DNA from: Stenotrophomonas rhizophila
GTDB lineage: Bacteria > Pseudomonadota > Gammaproteobacteria > Xanthomonadales > Xanthomonadaceae
Length of the DNA stretch: 64,000 bases
Direction of reading: 5' to 3'
NCBI RefSeq assembly: GCF_000661955.1
Contig: NZ_CP007597.1
Span: 2,956,984-3,020,983, forward strand
Shown here: positions 10,101-18,394 of the stretch, one piece after another
Layout: each line of letters opens with the position of its first letter
Numbering within the stretch: the stretch's first letter is position 1
Translations under genes and position numbers: made by a program
The notes under the pieces: model-generated
Seen by the model: the letters and a program-made list of their open reading frames with translations, nothing else
Database searches by the model: none
What the model was told of the DNA's origin: nothing

Positions 10101-10501
10101 TAGAGCGCGGTCCGTGCTTCGTTCTCATGCGTGTACGCGGCGGCTTCGATGCTGTCATACAGCAGCACCCGCACATCCACCCCACGCACATTGATCGCGT
10201 CATACAGCAGCTCGCTCAGGCGACCGCGGTGCCCGGCCTCTCCCCGTCCGGTCAGCTCCGTGTCGAAATTCATCTGCCAGTCGGCGATGAAGATGAATTT
10301 TTTCGCGCCGCGGATCGCCTCGGCCATTGCATGCATGGCCGAGCGCCCGTCGGTGTAGGACTTCACCGCGTTGCCATGCCGTACCGGGGCGAACTGGCGA
10401 TCCGGCGGCGCGTAGTAGTCACCGCTGGAGGTACCTACCTGGCCGGACTGGCAGGTCAGCGCGTTGCGCGCAACCGTACTGGTAGTGGTGCCGTCGGCCA
10501 T
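7130..10501 (-). CDS. T6SS phospholipase D effector, Tle5-like
   Basis: This 1123-residue protein has two HKD catalytic motifs. The first is HHQKILVVDGKIGFVGGLD (His167, Lys169, Asp174); the second is YVHSKLLIVDDAVAIIGSAN near residue 849. Two such motifs define the phospholipase D superfamily, which cleaves phosphatidyl head groups. The long linker (residues about 290-460) is Ala/Lys/Glu-rich and probably coiled-coil or helical. There is no signal peptide, as expected for cargo delivered by VgrG. It starts three bases after the VgrG stop and overlaps the candidate immunity gene by four bases. Known PLD-type T6SS effectors (Tle5a/Tle5b) have the same vgrG-pld-immunity order. At 1123 residues it is large for the family. 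Confidence 0.88.
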   Translation of the reverse strand: MADGTTTSTVARNALTCQSGQVGTSSGDYYAPPDRQFAPVRHGNAVKSYTDGRSAMHAMAEAIRGAKKFIFIADWQMNFDTELTGRGEAGHRGRLSELLYDAINVRGVDVRVLLYDSIEAAAYTHENEARTALYMMRDDKTPGNIEVGLHNPATGRTDPFNIGFSHHQKILVVDGKIGFVGGLDVAHGRWDDGNFDVVCDPRLHILNDHYNNCLMKPRGMTADEVTLTQPKKETGPDVAGRTRPGFAPAYLPGLTVAFDRMKQQWEDGAALAELLDYADKAAITPRLEEKGKQVLSDAIISVLQEMTDVKGIKEMIEVVRTVGKVLNSIKIDLDQARHKYREVIAASNRAADEAAKGNAGGAANAASDAVDAFTSIQAKAINDWINEKKAELLKSYDRAVKVVDRLGTYAADPSQLVKDVEKARAEALAALERAKESWESFRKWLDTPINRAQSLLDSGRQPRMPWQDVHARLEGPAVFDICRNFMHRWNAMVWQNQRGESLIGRGANAVVNAGIGQANDLGAGVPEQKSLGRGLELTALTDAWLDAMGGRTALFGDLCSRGSAGEVSVQIVRSSGTALHDMERKGCRQYRLNMDDGSDLKPYWERSLPMRSIQDAMLNCIASAKAFVYIETQFLISDCGFSDADPGRRLDTIIKGGQRGPATPAQEKKAQRTARVLGAAAGPLDAVLPETPIADVLAKKQGVPSAARNTLVDTIATRIAKAIRSGQGFHVYITLPVHPEGNVKDGAVVKQHYWAQQTLLRGHDSLIRRISRTLVAKRKDIRDVSVSEEDLRDEVAAGGWKKYLTVLNLRSYGVLKDINHDSYSRGPQTAGGSKGSPPLYLVTEQCYVHSKLLIVDDAVAIIGSANCNDRSLQGDGDTEIAAVIADTATSVRDLGNGVRVVTRKFAQDLRMRLWKKFLGMSIQEEVVFGAIKKQGGFTDATDRRFHPPIVKQDHAELNLELPASADTSDYIRSLAEKNASIYEEVFTNVPRNSMARYDSVFDGFPSGGWNEKKDAIARYIYAQPPDLQAQYMEVASTKVDEATRTVGRHNIAKALSRLKGSGAGDRVRGFWVSMPLEWGHGMDDPAAAMPVELIAARPAVQGGSSGTLQALARLDVKSPTEQT

Positions 10502-10504
10502 GGT

Positions 10505-13500
10505 TCAGAGCTCCTTGCGCTGCTTGGGCGTGGTGGTCAGCAGGGACTGGAACTCGTACTCCACCCGGTGGCGGATGGCGCGTAGCGCATCGGCATCGGG
10601 CAGGTGCTGCAGGTCCTTGCTGTAGTTGTTGGCATCCAGGGTCTCGACGATCTCGCGTACCCCGGGGCCGGTGCTGAACTGGCGCATCTGCAGCGGGATG
10701 GCGTCGATGCCGTGCACCAGGTACAGGCGCCCGGGGAACCGCGCCACGGCGTCCCAGACGGTCTTGCAGTCGGCATCGTCAAGGGCGACCTTGCCGTCGT
10801 CGTCGGCGCTGCCTTCCTTGAGCACTTCCACCCACTGTCCGGCATCCACCGCATGCAGGTTGTCCGGCGTATCGCTGGCGCTCTGCCGGGTGCGCACGAT
10901 TTTCCACGGCTGGCCGGCCAGCGCGATGCCCTGCGGGCCCGGGATGTCCTGCAGGCGGAAGGCGAAGCTGGGCAGTACATCGGGGGATTCGCTGCGCGGC
11001 ATGGTGGGCAGCGGATAGGTCAGGTTCGCGGGGCCAACGAAGGACTTCTGACCCGCATGCACGGTGATGTTGCCGGGGCAGGTCACGGTCAGGTTGCCGC
11101 CGGCCAGGGTGATGCTGGCACCGCCGGCCGTGGCGATATGCACGGTTTTCGGCGCGGCCATTTCGACCGCCGCGCTGGCACTGGCCGCGCGCAGGGCGTT
11201 GCGCGCCTGCAGCAGGATCTGGTTGTCCTGGGCCTGCACGATCAGCTCGCCCTGCCCGCTCACCACGCTGAGCGTGTTCCCGGCGGCCGTGCCCACGGTG
11301 GCCGCCAGCACGCCGATGGCCTGGCTGGCGTGGACACGCGCCTGGCCTTGGACGACACATTCGGACGCCTGCCCGCTGGCCAGGCTGAGCACCTCGCCCA
11401 CCGCCCATTGCAGGCTCTGCCCCGCGACCTGCACCAGACCGTCGCTGCCAGACAGGCCCAGGGTGGCATCGCCGCTGTGCGGCAAGCGCCCTTGTCCGCC
11501 ACCGCTGGCGTACGCCGGGGCGTCGGCCCGACCGCTGTCGAAGGCGTCCCCGGTCACGGTGGTACGGGTGCTGCGCAGCAGGCTGGCCAGCGGCGCAGGC
11601 GCATCCTGCTGGCCCGCCACGCCGGCGTGCGCGGCTATGGCGACGCTGCGGTGCACGCGGGTGGCCTGGTGCTGGACCCGGCCAAGTTCGTTGAGCTGGG
11701 TCAGCAGCGCACTGGGGGCGACCGCCTCACCGGCCGGCGCGCGGGCGGCGCGCGGTTGCGCGCTGAGCCACAGGCCGGCGCGGGCCCGCACGGCCCCCCA
11801 GGCGTCGGTGCGCAGCTCGTTGCCTTCGCCGCGCAGGCTGCCGCGGAAGTTGTCGGCCTGGTGGATGAGGTGCCCCAGGTTGAGCTGGGTGCTGGCATGG
11901 GTCGTGGCCAACTGCAGGCGCAGCTGTCCGTCGCTGTCGTCGAACAGCAACCGCGAGTGCCCCTGGCCGTGCCACTCGCGCGACTGGATGCCCCACAGCG
12001 CGGCCGGGTTGCGGTGCGCGTCTTCGCCGGCGCCCATCGCATGCCAGGCGGGCGCGTGGCCACCGGCCAGGTTGCCCTGCGCACTACTGCGGGCATCCCC
12101 CGCCTGCGCATAGGCGCCCCGTTCGCTGGTCGCCGACGCGCCGGCCGGGGTGGCGGCCGTGCCGGCTTCACCGCGACCGTTGTAGAGCGTACCGACGATC
12201 AGCGGGCGGTCGATGTCGCCTTCCAGGAAGGTCACCAGTACCTCCTGCCCTACCCGTGGCAGGAACTGCGCACCCACCCCGGGGCCGGCGTAGCGTTGGG
12301 CAACGCGCAGCCAACTGCTGCCATCGTCGCCGCTGCCTGCCCGCTGGAAGTGGAAGCGCACCTTGATCCGGCCCAGGTCGTCGCAGGACACCTCACCGCT
12401 GTCGCTGCCATCGGCGGCGATCACCCGCGCGGTCTGGTAGCCCGGTGCCAGCGGCCGCGGATTCAACCGCAGGCCGGTGCCGTCTTCGCGCGCCGGACGC
12501 CACGCCACCGCACGGTCCACGCCCTCGAAGGCGTTGGCATAGCCCAGCGTTTCGGCCCGCGTGCACAGCTGGCGCTGGCGCGCCGGCGTATCCAGCCCGG
12601 CCATGGGCGCCGGTGGCGCATGGCCCAGGCGCTGCAGCAGCGCCTCGCGCGCGGTGGTGGGGAAATTGTTGCTGGCCTGGTGCCAGATGCGCGTCACCAG
12701 CACATTCGGCACGCCGGCACGGTCGGACAGCGGCCACTGGCGCAGGTTGAACCAGGTGCCGGCGCGAAGCCCCGGGGCGGTGCTGCTGCCCACCCAGCTG
12801 GCGCTGCGGGATTCGTGCGCCTGGGCAGCCAAGCGGCTGTAATGGTCGGCCACGCCGCGGTTGGCGAACGCATAGGCGCCCACCGGGGTGTACGCCTCCA
12901 GGGTGGTCTCCGCGCGTTGCGCGGACAGCACCGGGGTCTGCCCCTGCCGCGCCTGCTGGCCGCGATAGTCGTCACTTGCCAGCACCAGCGCGGTCACGCC
13001 GATACGCCGCGAACGCCCCAGCGTCAGCACGCTGTCGGTGGCCTCGGTGGCGTCGGCGCGGTGGAAGCGCAGCCCGCCGTCGCGTTCGGAGGTGGCGTCC
13101 TGCGCCTGCGCGGCGCTGTCGGCGAAGACCACCAGTGCGTGCCCGGCAGGCGCGTCGGCGTCTTCTTCGATGCGCCAGCCCAGGCCCTCTTCGGCGAGCA
13201 GGCGCTGCAGGACGTCCAGGTCCGATTCGCGGTACTGCACGCAGTAACTGCGCCGCGGCACGGCGGCGAGAAAGTCGATCACTTCGTCGCTGACCCGCCA
13301 GGTACCCTGGGCGGCATAGGGGTCCAGAACGGCCTGCAGGATGTCCAGCACCGCCCGTTCCTGGAACACCCGGCTTTGCCGCGCCTGCCCCAGCAGCCAG
13401 GTCCACGGCACCAGGCACAGGCGATAGCGCGCCAGCCCGCCATCGGACGCCAGGCAGGCCGCCTCGGACACCACCCCACTGCGCAGTACGTCGTGTCCGC

Positions 13501-13738
13501 CGGCCTGCCGCGAGGACAATGTGGCGGCAACGCCGAGCCAGGCATCCACGTCGAGCAGGGCATCGTTGGCCAGCACGTCCACCCACCACTGGAAACCGTC
13601 GGACAGCTGTTCGTGCCCGCACCAGCGCTCGACCAGCAGCGCCTGGCCGTTGGCCAATGCCAGACGGTGCGGACGACTGGCGCCGTCCAGCCCGGCGACG
13701 CCGGCGAACAGTGTGATTGCATCCTGCATCGTGCCCAT
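10505..13738 (-). CDS. vgrG: T6SS spike protein VgrG (module 1) with C-terminal extension
   Basis: This protein has about 1077 residues from the ATG at 13738; an ATG at 13729 is equally possible, and upstream readings are not VgrG-like. The order is a gp27-like base (FRQ-type CVQYRESDLDVLQRLLAEEGL region), a gp5-like OB fold (GRIKVRFHFQRAGSGDD, RVGQEVLVTFLEGDIDRPLI, GTLYNGRG), then a DUF2345-type beta-prism (about residues 720-900). After the prism come some 170 extra residues starting near NLTYPLPTMPR, with a segment RIVRTRQSA-like / WVEVLKEG that resembles a small beta domain. VgrG tips the Hcp tube and carries effectors; the extension could dock the phospholipase encoded three bases downstream. 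Confidence 0.92.
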   Translation of the reverse strand: MGTMQDAITLFAGVAGLDGASRPHRLALANGQALLVERWCGHEQLSDGFQWWVDVLANDALLDVDAWLGVAATLSSRQAGGHDVLRSGVVSEAACLASDGGLARYRLCLVPWTWLLGQARQSRVFQERAVLDILQAVLDPYAAQGTWRVSDEVIDFLAAVPRRSYCVQYRESDLDVLQRLLAEEGLGWRIEEDADAPAGHALVVFADSAAQAQDATSERDGGLRFHRADATEATDSVLTLGRSRRIGVTALVLASDDYRGQQARQGQTPVLSAQRAETTLEAYTPVGAYAFANRGVADHYSRLAAQAHESRSASWVGSSTAPGLRAGTWFNLRQWPLSDRAGVPNVLVTRIWHQASNNFPTTAREALLQRLGHAPPAPMAGLDTPARQRQLCTRAETLGYANAFEGVDRAVAWRPAREDGTGLRLNPRPLAPGYQTARVIAADGSDSGEVSCDDLGRIKVRFHFQRAGSGDDGSSWLRVAQRYAGPGVGAQFLPRVGQEVLVTFLEGDIDRPLIVGTLYNGRGEAGTAATPAGASATSERGAYAQAGDARSSAQGNLAGGHAPAWHAMGAGEDAHRNPAALWGIQSREWHGQGHSRLLFDDSDGQLRLQLATTHASTQLNLGHLIHQADNFRGSLRGEGNELRTDAWGAVRARAGLWLSAQPRAARAPAGEAVAPSALLTQLNELGRVQHQATRVHRSVAIAAHAGVAGQQDAPAPLASLLRSTRTTVTGDAFDSGRADAPAYASGGGQGRLPHSGDATLGLSGSDGLVQVAGQSLQWAVGEVLSLASGQASECVVQGQARVHASQAIGVLAATVGTAAGNTLSVVSGQGELIVQAQDNQILLQARNALRAASASAAVEMAAPKTVHIATAGGASITLAGGNLTVTCPGNITVHAGQKSFVGPANLTYPLPTMPRSESPDVLPSFAFRLQDIPGPQGIALAGQPWKIVRTRQSASDTPDNLHAVDAGQWVEVLKEGSADDDGKVALDDADCKTVWDAVARFPGRLYLVHGIDAIPLQMRQFSTGPGVREIVETLDANNYSKDLQHLPDADALRAIRHRVEYEFQSLLTTTPKQRKEL

Positions 13739-14389
13739 CCATTGCAGCCGTCCGGCCGCGTGACCTGCCCAGCATCCATGGCGCACCCGGCCCGCCGGCA
13801 TGGCGGCAGCACGCTGCACCTCCCACTCTGTCGCTACCGTCGAAACGCACGCCGCCGCATTATCTGCAGGCTCTCCCCGCCACACAGACGCACGCACCAA
13901 GCTGCATGGACGAAGAATATAGTGAATCGTCGCGGCCCGATATCCGGGGCAACTCTGACGATAATGTAGGAAAACCCCTACTCGCACGGAACGCGCGGGC
14001 CTGAAGCGTCGCCGGATGTCTGCCTTGGCCCATCAACATAACCAACGACATAATTCCGGCCGATTCCGCCACGCAAATATCGTCAAATTCCCAACGCCCC
14101 ACCAGGGCATGCACCGGCTACAGCGCGCCAGTGCCCGAGGGCGTGCCGCGTACAGGTCGGGCTGGCGGCGTGTCCTGTTCCTGAAGCGACCGGCCATTTT
14201 TTCACCAGCCCTTGTTCAACCTTGTCGCACAAGGGCTGGCACGGGATATCCACAGCTTTGCCAACGACTCCCCCACACCCGGTGTGGACAACCGGCACCG
14301 GTATGGCGGCTGCACGGGCTGCGCGCTACCCTGTAGACCCTTTCCCTGCTTGCGGCCGCGGTCCCCTGGATCGAAGGCTGCCAGACGCA
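13739..14389. other. Gene-free region between vgrG and phoH
   Basis: This stretch of about 650 bases separates the divergent vgrG (minus) and phoH-like (plus) genes. Bases 13905-13980 are relatively A+T-rich and may hold the vgrG promoter. An 11-bp inverted repeat (CCAGCCCTTGT / ACAAGGGCTGG, 14205-14239) lies upstream of phoH; it lacks a T-tract on the outgoing side, so it is not an obvious terminator. No gene is supported. In many gamma-proteobacteria miaB precedes the phoH homologue; here no miaB is seen. Confidence 0.5.
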
Positions 14390-15373
14390 ATGACCGCACT
14401 CTCGCAACGCGATTTCACCCTGGCTCCCGAAGACAACGAACGCCTGGCCAACCTCGCCGGCCCGTTTGATGAGCACCTGCGCCAGATCGAACTCAAACTC
14501 GGCGTGGAAATCGCCAACCGCGGCCACGTGTTCCGCGTGACCGGCCCGCGGCGCCTGGCCGAGGAAGCGCAGCTGTTGATCGAAGCGCTCTACGCCGAAG
14601 CGGCGGAGGTGACCTTCGACAATCACGCCATCCACCTGCGCCTGAACCAGGCCAATGTCGACCAGGTGGTCGAACGGGCCTACGAAGCACAGGAAGTGAC
14701 CATCAAGGTCAAGCGCGGCACGGTGCGCGGCCGCGGCGCCAACCAGGCGCGCTACCTGCACCAGATCACCACCCACGACATCAATTTCGGGATCGGCCCG
14801 GCCGGCACCGGCAAGACCTTCCTGGCCGTGGCCAGCGCGGTGGACGCGTTGAACGAGTCGCGCGTGCAGCGGCTGATCCTGGTCCGACCGGCGGTGGAGG
14901 CCGGCGAGAAACTGGGCTTCCTGCCGGGCGATCTCAGCCAGAAAGTCGACCCGTACCTGCGCCCGCTGTACGACGCGCTGTATGAAATGCTGGGCGTGGA
15001 GAAAGTACTGAAACTGCTGGAAAAGAATGTCATCGAAATCGCGCCGCTTGCGTATATGCGCGGCCGCACGCTCAACGATGCCTATGTGATTCTGGACGAA
15101 GCGCAGAACACCACCGTGGAGCAGATGAAGATGTTCCTGACCCGGCTGGGCTTCGGCTCCACCGCGGTGGTCACCGGCGACCTCACCCAGACCGACCTGC
15201 CCAAGCACGTGAAGTCCGGGCTGCGCGACGCGATCGAGGTGCTGCGCGACGTGGACGGGGTCAGCTTCACCTTCTTCGAGGCCCGCGACGTGGTCCGCCA
15301 CCCGCTGGTGGCGCGCATCGTCAGCGCCTACGACCGGCGCGACCTGCAGCAGGTGAATCCCGGCGCGGAGTAG
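14390..15373 (+). CDS. ybeZ: PhoH-like ATPase (YbeZ family)
   Basis: This protein has 327 residues from the ATG at 14390 (the frame is open for 56 codons further upstream, but family alignment favours MTALSQRDF). Walker A is GPAGTGKT at residues 136-143 and Walker B is AYVILDEAQN. An N-terminal KH-like region precedes the ATPase core. Homologues bind nucleotides and RNA and work with the endoribonuclease YbeY in ribosome maturation. It heads a plus-strand group with ybeY and a CorC-type gene, the same neighbours as in E. coli ybeZ-ybeY-ybeX, here interrupted by two genes for exported proteins. Confidence 0.9.
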   Translation: MTALSQRDFTLAPEDNERLANLAGPFDEHLRQIELKLGVEIANRGHVFRVTGPRRLAEEAQLLIEALYAEAAEVTFDNHAIHLRLNQANVDQVVERAYEAQEVTIKVKRGTVRGRGANQARYLHQITTHDINFGIGPAGTGKTFLAVASAVDALNESRVQRLILVRPAVEAGEKLGFLPGDLSQKVDPYLRPLYDALYEMLGVEKVLKLLEKNVIEIAPLAYMRGRTLNDAYVILDEAQNTTVEQMKMFLTRLGFGSTAVVTGDLTQTDLPKHVKSGLRDAIEVLRDVDGVSFTFFEARDVVRHPLVARIVSAYDRRDLQQVNPGAE

Positions 15374-15411
15374 CCGTACACTGCTGGCACTCCCGTCGCA
15401 CAGGAAGTGCC

Positions 15412-16278
15412 ATGAATCGTACCTGCGTGCTGTTGTGCCTCTGCCTGCTGGCCGCCGTGCCGGCAACGGCGTCGGCCACTGAAAAAACGGCCGCCCCCGC
15501 GCGTCCGTATGTGGAAACCAGCTACGTGATCGCCCCCAGGTCGGTGGGCGATTTCACCCTGGTACGCAGCAGTCTCGATCCGGATAACCGGTTGGCCGGG
15601 GCCAGCCTGCTCTACCGCGCCAAGGATCACCCCGAAGCGACGATCAACCTGTACATCTATGCAGCGGGCCGCCTCGATCCGGATACCGCAGTGATCGAGG
15701 GCATGCAGGCGTTCGGCGAAGGCATGAAGCATGCCGTCAAGGACGGCACCTATTCGCGCCAGCGGACGCTGGGGCCGGCTGACGCATTCCGGCTTACCCC
15801 TGCGCCGCCCCCGGCGGCGGCCAACGATGAGGAGGCCGTCATGCGCGACGCCATTGCCAACGCCGGCGGGGTGAACGGGCAGAAGCTGCGCATGGAACTG
15901 CATCGCGCGCCGGGCGACGCCCCGCTGCGCTCCAATGCGTATCTGTTTTACAAGCAGCTGTACTACGTCAAGGTGCGCATCTCGGCCGCGCAGCCGGACA
16001 TCGGCGCCGAGGCATTCGACATGCTTGCGGACCAGGCCACGCGCGCACTGGTGCCGGCGGTGCAGGTGGAGAACGTTGGCGGCTGCGCCGCCGGCGCCAT
16101 CCAGGTCGACTCCAACGCCTCCGATACGCAGATGATGCACGCAATTACCCGCCAGCTCAGCCAGCAACAGGGGTACCACTGCCACGGCTCGGCCAGCACC
16201 GTCCGTATCGAGGAGCGCCGTGCCACCACCGATGTCATCGAGATCGCCTACGACGCCGACGACTGGAAGTCGCAGTGA
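15412..16278 (+). CDS. Exported protein of unknown function
   Basis: This 288-residue protein has a signal peptide (MNRTCVLLCLCLLAAVPATASA) and an otherwise soluble mature domain. No catalytic motif is recognised. Two cysteines late in the sequence (GGCAAG and YHCHG) could form a disulfide in the periplasm. It lies 38 bases after phoH and 56 bases before ybeY on the same strand, so it is probably cotranscribed with them, although it is not part of the cluster in enterobacteria. Confidence 0.75.
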   Translation: MNRTCVLLCLCLLAAVPATASATEKTAAPARPYVETSYVIAPRSVGDFTLVRSSLDPDNRLAGASLLYRAKDHPEATINLYIYAAGRLDPDTAVIEGMQAFGEGMKHAVKDGTYSRQRTLGPADAFRLTPAPPPAAANDEEAVMRDAIANAGGVNGQKLRMELHRAPGDAPLRSNAYLFYKQLYYVKVRISAAQPDIGAEAFDMLADQATRALVPAVQVENVGGCAAGAIQVDSNASDTQMMHAITRQLSQQQGYHCHGSASTVRIEERRATTDVIEIAYDADDWKSQ

Positions 16279-16334
16279 AGCGCCGCACGCGCGATACTGT
16301 CGGCTCCTGATTGATCTGAATTACCGGTATCGCC

Positions 16335-16820
16335 ATGACCAAGGGCCCCGTCCGCCTCGATGTAGCCGTGAGCTACGCCCTGCCCCGCGCCGGGCTGCCC
16401 TCTGCGGTGAGCTTCCGCAAGTGGGTGGCTGCCGCGCTCAAGGGCCGCATCCGTGAAGCCGACCTGGCCATCCGCCTGGTCGATGCCAAGGAAGGTCAGT
16501 CGCTGAACCGGCACTACCGCGGCAAGGACTACGCCACCAACGTGCTCAGCTTCCCGGCCGAAGTGCCCGAGGGCCTGCCCAAGGGCGTGAAGTTCCCGCT
16601 GCTGGGCGACCTGGTGATCTGCGCGCCGGTGGTGGCCAGCGAAGCGACCGAGCAGGACAAGGCGCTCAATGCCCATTACGCGCACCTGACCGTGCACGGC
16701 GTTCTGCACCTGCTCGGCTGGGACCATGAGGACGACAAGGAAGCCGAGGCCATGGAGCAGCTGGAGCGCGACATCCTGGCTGAACTGGGCATCGACGACC
16801 CCTACGCCAACGAGCAGTAA
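16335..16820 (+). CDS. ybeY: Endoribonuclease YbeY (16S rRNA maturation)
   Basis: This 161-residue protein has the zinc-binding signature H-x3-H-x5-H ([11 protein letters not shown], His121, His125, His131) that defines the YbeY/UPF0054 family. Length and the preceding [18 protein letters not shown] block fit the family. YbeY takes part in 16S rRNA 3'-end processing and ribosome quality control and interacts with the PhoH-like protein encoded upstream. Confidence 0.95.
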   Translation: MTKGPVRLDVAVSYALPRAGLPSAVSFRKWVAAALKGRIREADLAIRLVDAKEGQSLNRHYRGKDYATNVLSFPAEVPEGLPKGVKFPLLGDLVICAPVVASEATEQDKALNAHYAHLTVHGVLHLLGWDHEDDKEAEAMEQLERDILAELGIDDPYANEQ

Positions 16821-16851
16821 GCCGCGCCGCCCGGCTCGCCACGGATTCCAG

Positions 16852-17439
16852 ATGACCGCTTTCAAGACCCTCTGCCTGGGCCTGCTGGCCCTGCTGCCCG
16901 CCGCTGCGTCGGCCTCCCCGCTGGACCTGGCCGCGCTGATCGAGTGCCGCCAGAGCGTGGCCGACTACCGGGCGGTCGGGCCGGTCGTGGCCGACCCGCT
17001 CAAGGCAGTGGCCAATGGCCTGCAGCCGCTGCCCCAGGGCAACCAGTTCATGACCGAGTTCCGGCTGGCCACGCCGCTGACGGTGTTCGGGCAGCGCACC
17101 GAATACGTGGCGGTGGCCGGCGCCAGCATCATGGCGATCCTGGACCTGGCCGACCCGCGCCCGCTGGCGAAGACACTGGCGCTGGAGGACGGGGTGGACA
17201 ACCCGGGCAAGTTCATGGCCGGGCGCGAGCTGGTCAGCCGCGATGTCACCGACCCGACCACCGGGGAGCCGATGATCGAATCGATCATCCTGAGCCTGTC
17301 CACGGTCAAGAGCCACCCGGGCAAGACCCTGGCCGGCTGCACCTACAGCCTGGACCTGCCCGCGGAGGAGGAGGCGCCGGTGCCGGCCCCCACCCCGCCG
17401 GCCGCCTCGGTGAATGCGGCCCCGTCAGGCGGGCGCTGA
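16852..17439 (+). CDS. Exported protein of unknown function
   Basis: This protein has 195 residues from the ATG at 16852; an earlier in-frame start would lie inside ybeY and lacks the signal peptide. The N-terminus (MTAFKTLCLGLLALLPAAASA) is a clear export signal. The C-terminus is a Pro/Ala-rich low-complexity tail (EEEAPVPAPTPPAAS). No family is recognised. It follows ybeY by 31 bases and is followed by a factor-independent terminator hairpin at 17472-17498. Confidence 0.75.
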   Translation: MTAFKTLCLGLLALLPAAASASPLDLAALIECRQSVADYRAVGPVVADPLKAVANGLQPLPQGNQFMTEFRLATPLTVFGQRTEYVAVAGASIMAILDLADPRPLAKTLALEDGVDNPGKFMAGRELVSRDVTDPTTGEPMIESIILSLSTVKSHPGKTLAGCTYSLDLPAEEEAPVPAPTPPAASVNAAPSGGR

Positions 17440-17471
17440 CAGGGCCCCGCATCCTGCTAGACTGAATCCAA

Positions 17472-17498
17472 CGCCCGGTTCGCCGGGTGCCCTTTTTT
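17472..17498 (+). terminator. Rho-independent terminator abutting corC
   Basis: A hairpin (CGCCCGG, TTCG loop, CCGGGTG) is followed by CCCTTTTTT. It ends only six bases before the chosen start codon of the CorC-type gene (17505). A possible extended -10 element (TGCTAGACT, about 17455-17463) lies just upstream of it. It can end transcripts of the preceding gene, or act as an attenuator in the corC leader if transcription starts at that -10. Confidence 0.75.
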
Positions 17499-17504
17499 CC
17501 AGAG

Positions 17505-18386
17505 ATGTCTGAAGACGACAGTAGTAGCTCCACCCTGGAGCAGAACGAAAAGAAGCGCAGCTGGCTCGAACGCCTGACCTCTGCCTTCTCCGGCGAACCC
17601 CACACCCGCGACGAGCTCGTGGCGGTGCTGCACACCGCGCACGATGATGGGCTGATCGCTGCCGATACCCTGCGCATGATGGAGGGGGCGATTTCCGTCG
17701 CCGAACTCACCGTGGGCGACGTGATGATCTCGCGTTCGCAGATGGTCTCGCTGCCGGTCGAAGCGCCCTTCCTTGAACTAATGAAGCAGGTGGTCGAATC
17801 GGGCCACTCGCGCTTCCCGGTGCACGGCGACAACAAGGACGACATCCTTGGCGTGCTGCTGGCCAAGGACCTGCTGCGCGGCGTGGTTGCCGACAACGGC
17901 CCGGCCAACGTGCGCGAGCTGCTGCGCCCGGCGGTGCTGATTCCCGAAGCGAAGAAGCTCAATGTGCTGCTCAAGGAGTTCCGGCTCTCGCGCAACCACA
18001 TGGCCATCGTGGTGGACGAGTACGGCGGTGTCGCCGGGCTGGTCACCATCGAGGACGTGCTGGAGCAGATCGTCGGTGAAATCGACGACGAGCACGACGA
18101 GGCCGAGGACCACACCGCGCAGATCGCGATCCAGGCCGACGGCCAGTACGTGGTGGACGCCCTGACCGCGATCGAGGACTTCAACGAGCGCTTCGGCGCC
18201 AGCTTCCCCGACGACGACTACGACACCATCGGTGGCCTGGTCACCGAGGCGATCGGCCACCTGCCCGAGACCGGCGACGAGCTCAGCCTGGACCGCTTCG
18301 TGTTCCGGGTGGCGCGTGCCGATGCCCGCCGCGTGCAGGCGTTCCATGTGACCGTGCTGCCGGCCGATACGAACAACGAGGATTGA
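17505..18386 (+). CDS. corC: CorC/YbeX-type CBS-domain protein
   Basis: This protein has 293 residues from the ATG at 17505, preceded by AGAG; a GTG at 17487 is in frame but sits inside the terminator stem. It has two CBS domains in tandem (VGDVMISRSQMVSLPV... and LRPAVLIPEAKKLNVLL... to VDEYGGVAGLVTIEDVLEQIVGEI), then a CorC_HlyC C-terminal domain (DTIGGLVTEAIGHLP). There is no transmembrane DUF21 part, as in the short CorC/YbeX type. The family is linked to magnesium/cobalt efflux and ribosome function. Its stop codon lies nine bases before the start of the DUF4105 gene, and a CorA-type transporter follows that. Confidence 0.9.
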   Translation: MSEDDSSSSTLEQNEKKRSWLERLTSAFSGEPHTRDELVAVLHTAHDDGLIAADTLRMMEGAISVAELTVGDVMISRSQMVSLPVEAPFLELMKQVVESGHSRFPVHGDNKDDILGVLLAKDLLRGVVADNGPANVRELLRPAVLIPEAKKLNVLLKEFRLSRNHMAIVVDEYGGVAGLVTIEDVLEQIVGEIDDEHDEAEDHTAQIAIQADGQYVVDALTAIEDFNERFGASFPDDDYDTIGGLVTEAIGHLPETGDELSLDRFVFRVARADARRVQAFHVTVLPADTNNED

Positions 18387-18394
18387 TCCACGCC

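Noticed and set aside
10604-13969. A very long plus-strand open frame (about 1120 codons) opposite vgrG 1
   Set aside because: It is the antisense shadow of a GC-rich gene; the minus strand carries unmistakable VgrG domains.
14205-14239. Rho-independent terminator upstream of phoH
   Set aside because: The inverted repeat is good, but the T-tract is on the wrong side for the plus strand, and on the minus strand it is followed by A residues.
14245-14295. DnaA-box-like words (TATCCACAG and TGTGGACAA) upstream of phoH
   Set aside because: Only two imperfect matches and no neighbouring dnaA, dnaN or AT-rich unwinding region; not evidence of an origin.
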